This document shows positions 62,747 to 64,000 of a DNA stretch of 64,000 nucleotides, piece after piece. The notes beneath the pieces are model-generated. The model was not told the DNA's origin. It did not search any database and was given only the letters and a program-made list of their open reading frames with translations. The stretch is from Halomonas ventosae (GTDB lineage Bacteria > Pseudomonadota > Gammaproteobacteria > Pseudomonadales > Halomonadaceae): positions 52,611 to 116,610 of the forward strand of contig NZ_SNZJ01000013.1 of assembly GCF_004363555.1 (NCBI RefSeq). Direction: 5' to 3'. A program made the translations under genes and the position numbers. The number at the start of each line of letters is the position of its first letter. The first letter of the stretch is position 1.

Positions 62747-63247
62747 ATGCCTGCCATCACCCTCGGGACACGAGCCCGCCCATGCCCCTCGGGCGAGCAG
62801 CTGCTGCTCGCCCACGAACACGAGTCACGCGAGATGGAGCGCTATCGCGGCCTGGCCCTGAGCTTCCTGCCCACCCAGCCCCATGTCAGCCGCCTGATGG
62901 CAGCGCTGGGCATCGAGTGCGAGCAACGCATCGCTGCCCTGGAGGCGCTGGCCGAGCAGCTGGGCCTGCGTCAGTACCTGCCAGCCGCCCACTCCCGCCA
63001 CCCGACGCGACCGGGAGCAGGCCAGCTTCACCTGTTCATCACCGACGACGCCATGGCCTTCCTGACGCTGAGCCATGCCCTGGCTGTCGCCGACTACTCG
63101 CGGCGCTTCAGCGAGCTGATGGCCCACTACTGCCAGCTGCCGGCGCTCGATGCCCTGCTCGCGCAATTCATCGAGCGCAAGCGCACCGCCTGCCACCTGC
63201 TCGAGGAGGCCCAGGCAAGCGCCTACGCCGCCCCTGCCCGGGCCTGA
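62747..63247 (+). CDS. Small helical protein of unknown function
   Basis: A 166-residue protein that I do not recognise. It is predicted all-alpha. Helices near residues 16-38 (EQLLLAHEHESREMERYRGL) and 50-70 (GIECEQRIAALEALAEQLG) place Glu and His residues at spacing reminiscent of ferritin-like/rubrerythrin four-helix bundles. A third and fourth helix (MAFLTLSHALAVADYSRRFSELM and LLAQFIERKRTACHLLEEA) lack a second ExxH, so a diiron site is uncertain. The start ATG 62747 is preceded by AAAGGAGA. The 227 bp upstream hold no clear operator. It is convergent with pgi, with a perfect 11-bp hairpin between them. Confidence 0.65.
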   Translation: MPAITLGTRARPCPSGEQLLLAHEHESREMERYRGLALSFLPTQPHVSRLMAALGIECEQRIAALEALAEQLGLRQYLPAAHSRHPTRPGAGQLHLFITDDAMAFLTLSHALAVADYSRRFSELMAHYCQLPALDALLAQFIERKRTACHLLEEAQASAYAAPARA

Positions 63248-63248
63248 T

Positions 63249-63273
63249 CCCCGGCATCCTGAGGATGCCGGGG
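63249..63273. terminator. Perfect 11-bp hairpin between convergent genes
   Basis: CCCCGGCATCC (63249-63259) / GGATGCCGGGG (63263-63273) with a TGA loop, directly after the helical protein and before the pgi 3' end. It has no T-run on either strand and is a likely bidirectional terminator. Confidence 0.6.
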
Positions 63274-63325
63274 CTCGGGATAGCCCCGACACCTTGCCGC
63301 TCCGGCCCTCCGCCGCCTTCACCCT

Positions 63326-64000
63326 TCAACGACCGGTCGAGGCCTTGCGCGACCTGCGCCGAGGCCTTCCGGCCTTCTCCTCGCCGCCCGACGGATCGCC
63401 GCCCGACGGATCGCCGCCCGACGCGAAGTGCCCGCGCACCAGCGCCAGCAGGCCCTGGGTGGAGGCATCGAAGTCCTGGCTGTGGGCGTCGATGCGCTCG
63501 CTGATCTCGCCGGCGATGCGCTTGCCCAGCTGTACCCCCCACTGGTCGAAGGAGTTGATGTTCCAGATCACCCCCTGGACGAACACCTTGTGCTCGTAGA
63601 GCGCGATCAGCGCGCCGAGGTTCCGGGGCGTCAGCTCGTCGAGCAGCAGCACGCTGGAGGGGCGGTTGCCCGGGCAGCTGTAGGGGTCGGGCCGGCTGCC
63701 GCTGCCCTCGCCCCCCTTGAGGCTACCCTCCATGAAGGCGTTGGCCTGGGCCAGCATGTTGGTGAGCAGCGCGAAGTGGTGCTCCTCCATGCCCGGCTCG
63801 GGCTTGAGCGAGGCGATGAAGTCGATGGGCACGTAGCGGGTGCCCTGGTGGAGCAGCTGGAAGAAGGCGTGCTGGCCGTTGGAGCCGGTCTGGCCCCAGA
63901 CGATGGGCCCGGTCTTGTAGTCCACCGGGTGGCCGAAGATGTCCACCGACTTGCCGTTGGACTCCATGTCGAGCTGCTGCAGGAAGGCCGGCAGCTGATG
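63326..64000 (-). CDS. pgi: Glucose-6-phosphate isomerase, C-terminal part (5' end outside window)
   Basis: The 224 C-terminal residues of Pgi are visible; the frame is open at the window edge. Hallmarks are QQLDMESNGKSVD, GPIVWGQTGSNGQHAFFQLLHQGT (catalytic Glu and the substrate-site His), FDQWGVQLGKRIAGE and ALYEHKVFVQGVIWNINSFDQWG. The C-terminus is longer than usual: after LLALVRGHFA comes a SGGDPSGGDPSGGEE repeat and a basic RPRRRSRKASTGR tail. The repeat reflects a 15-bp tandem DNA repeat. The enzyme interconverts glucose-6-phosphate and fructose-6-phosphate, downstream of glucose released by the GH13 enzymes. Confidence 0.93.
   Translation of the reverse strand, partial: HQLPAFLQQLDMESNGKSVDIFGHPVDYKTGPIVWGQTGSNGQHAFFQLLHQGTRYVPIDFIASLKPEPGMEEHHFALLTNMLAQANAFMEGSLKGGEGSGSRPDPYSCPGNRPSSVLLLDELTPRNLGALIALYEHKVFVQGVIWNINSFDQWGVQLGKRIAGEISERIDAHSQDFDASTQGLLALVRGHFASGGDPSGGDPSGGEEKAGRPRRRSRKASTGR
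63381..63423. repeat. 15-bp tandem repeat inside the pgi 3' end
   Basis: TCGCCGCCCGACGGA occurs twice in full (63381-63395, 63396-63410) and again for 13 bases. In pgi frame it encodes a GGDPS unit, so copy-number change is length-variable but in frame. Confidence 0.8.

Noticed and set aside
63381..63423. Three near-identical 15-bp units considered as a short CRISPR array
   Set aside because: Units are contiguous with no spacers, in frame inside pgi and too short for CRISPR repeats.

Overview
The window is GC-rich, densely coded proteobacterial chromosome and most resembles a halophilic gammaproteobacterium of the Halomonas / Halomonadaceae type. The main reasons are a complete ectoine-degradation (doe) locus, a BetT-type betaine/choline transporter, and alpha-glucosidases whose catalytic residue numbering matches Halomonas HaG-type enzymes. 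No rRNA, tRNA, phage, IS element or CRISPR array was seen.

Layout. (1) 1-12132, minus strand: doeA-doeB-doeX, then a four-gene block that is not part of the classical doe pathway (nitrilase-fold amidase, ATP-grasp ligase, C45 autoproteolytic hydrolase, large PLP decarboxylase), then doeC-doeD, with doeD cut by the window edge. A minus-strand terminator separates the block from doeC. (2) 12404-20533: a GhrA-like reductase, the NAD salvage pair pncA-pncB, yghU, the electrophile-response set nemR-nemA-SDR with two NemR-like operators, a DJ-1/PfpI protein and a DUF3108 protein. (3) 20591-24596: a LysO exporter, then a two-component system and a Spy/CpxP-like periplasmic protein. Arrays of CTGCAC-like boxes at exactly 11-bp period precede both the kinase operon and the Spy-like gene. 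(4) 24758-26809: betT with a BetI-like operator.

(5) 27069-38238: maltose/maltodextrin system with malEFG (plus), malK and an alpha-glucosidase (minus), malT and a LamB-type porin. Candidate MalT boxes and several strong terminators are present. (6) 38493-51470: aldo/keto reductase, then an alpha-glucoside locus aglE-aglF-aglG-aglA-aglK in the rhizobial order. It is extended by two more GH13 alpha-glucosidases, a second binding protein and a LacI regulator, with shared LacI-like operators. The window therefore holds four GH13 paralogues. The binding protein bought by each system imports sugar, the permease/ATPase set moves it, and the cytoplasmic glucosidases hydrolyse it.

(7) 51608-56912: a nitrilase, a YjbQ protein, and an ECF sigma/anti-sigma regulon. 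A cupin and a methyltransferase gene run in one direction; sigma, anti-sigma, a second methyltransferase and a MerC-like membrane protein run in the other. The two arms are driven by divergent, textbook ECF promoters. The second methyltransferase carries a C8 tract that appears to break its frame. (8) 56902-62519: a stand-alone bacterial Hen1-type RNA 2'-O-methyltransferase, an ExaC-like aldehyde dehydrogenase, a LuxR response regulator, a hybrid histidine kinase and a FIST sensor, resembling the ethanol-oxidation regulatory cluster of Pseudomonas. (9) 62747-64000: a small helical protein of unknown function and the C-terminal part of pgi.
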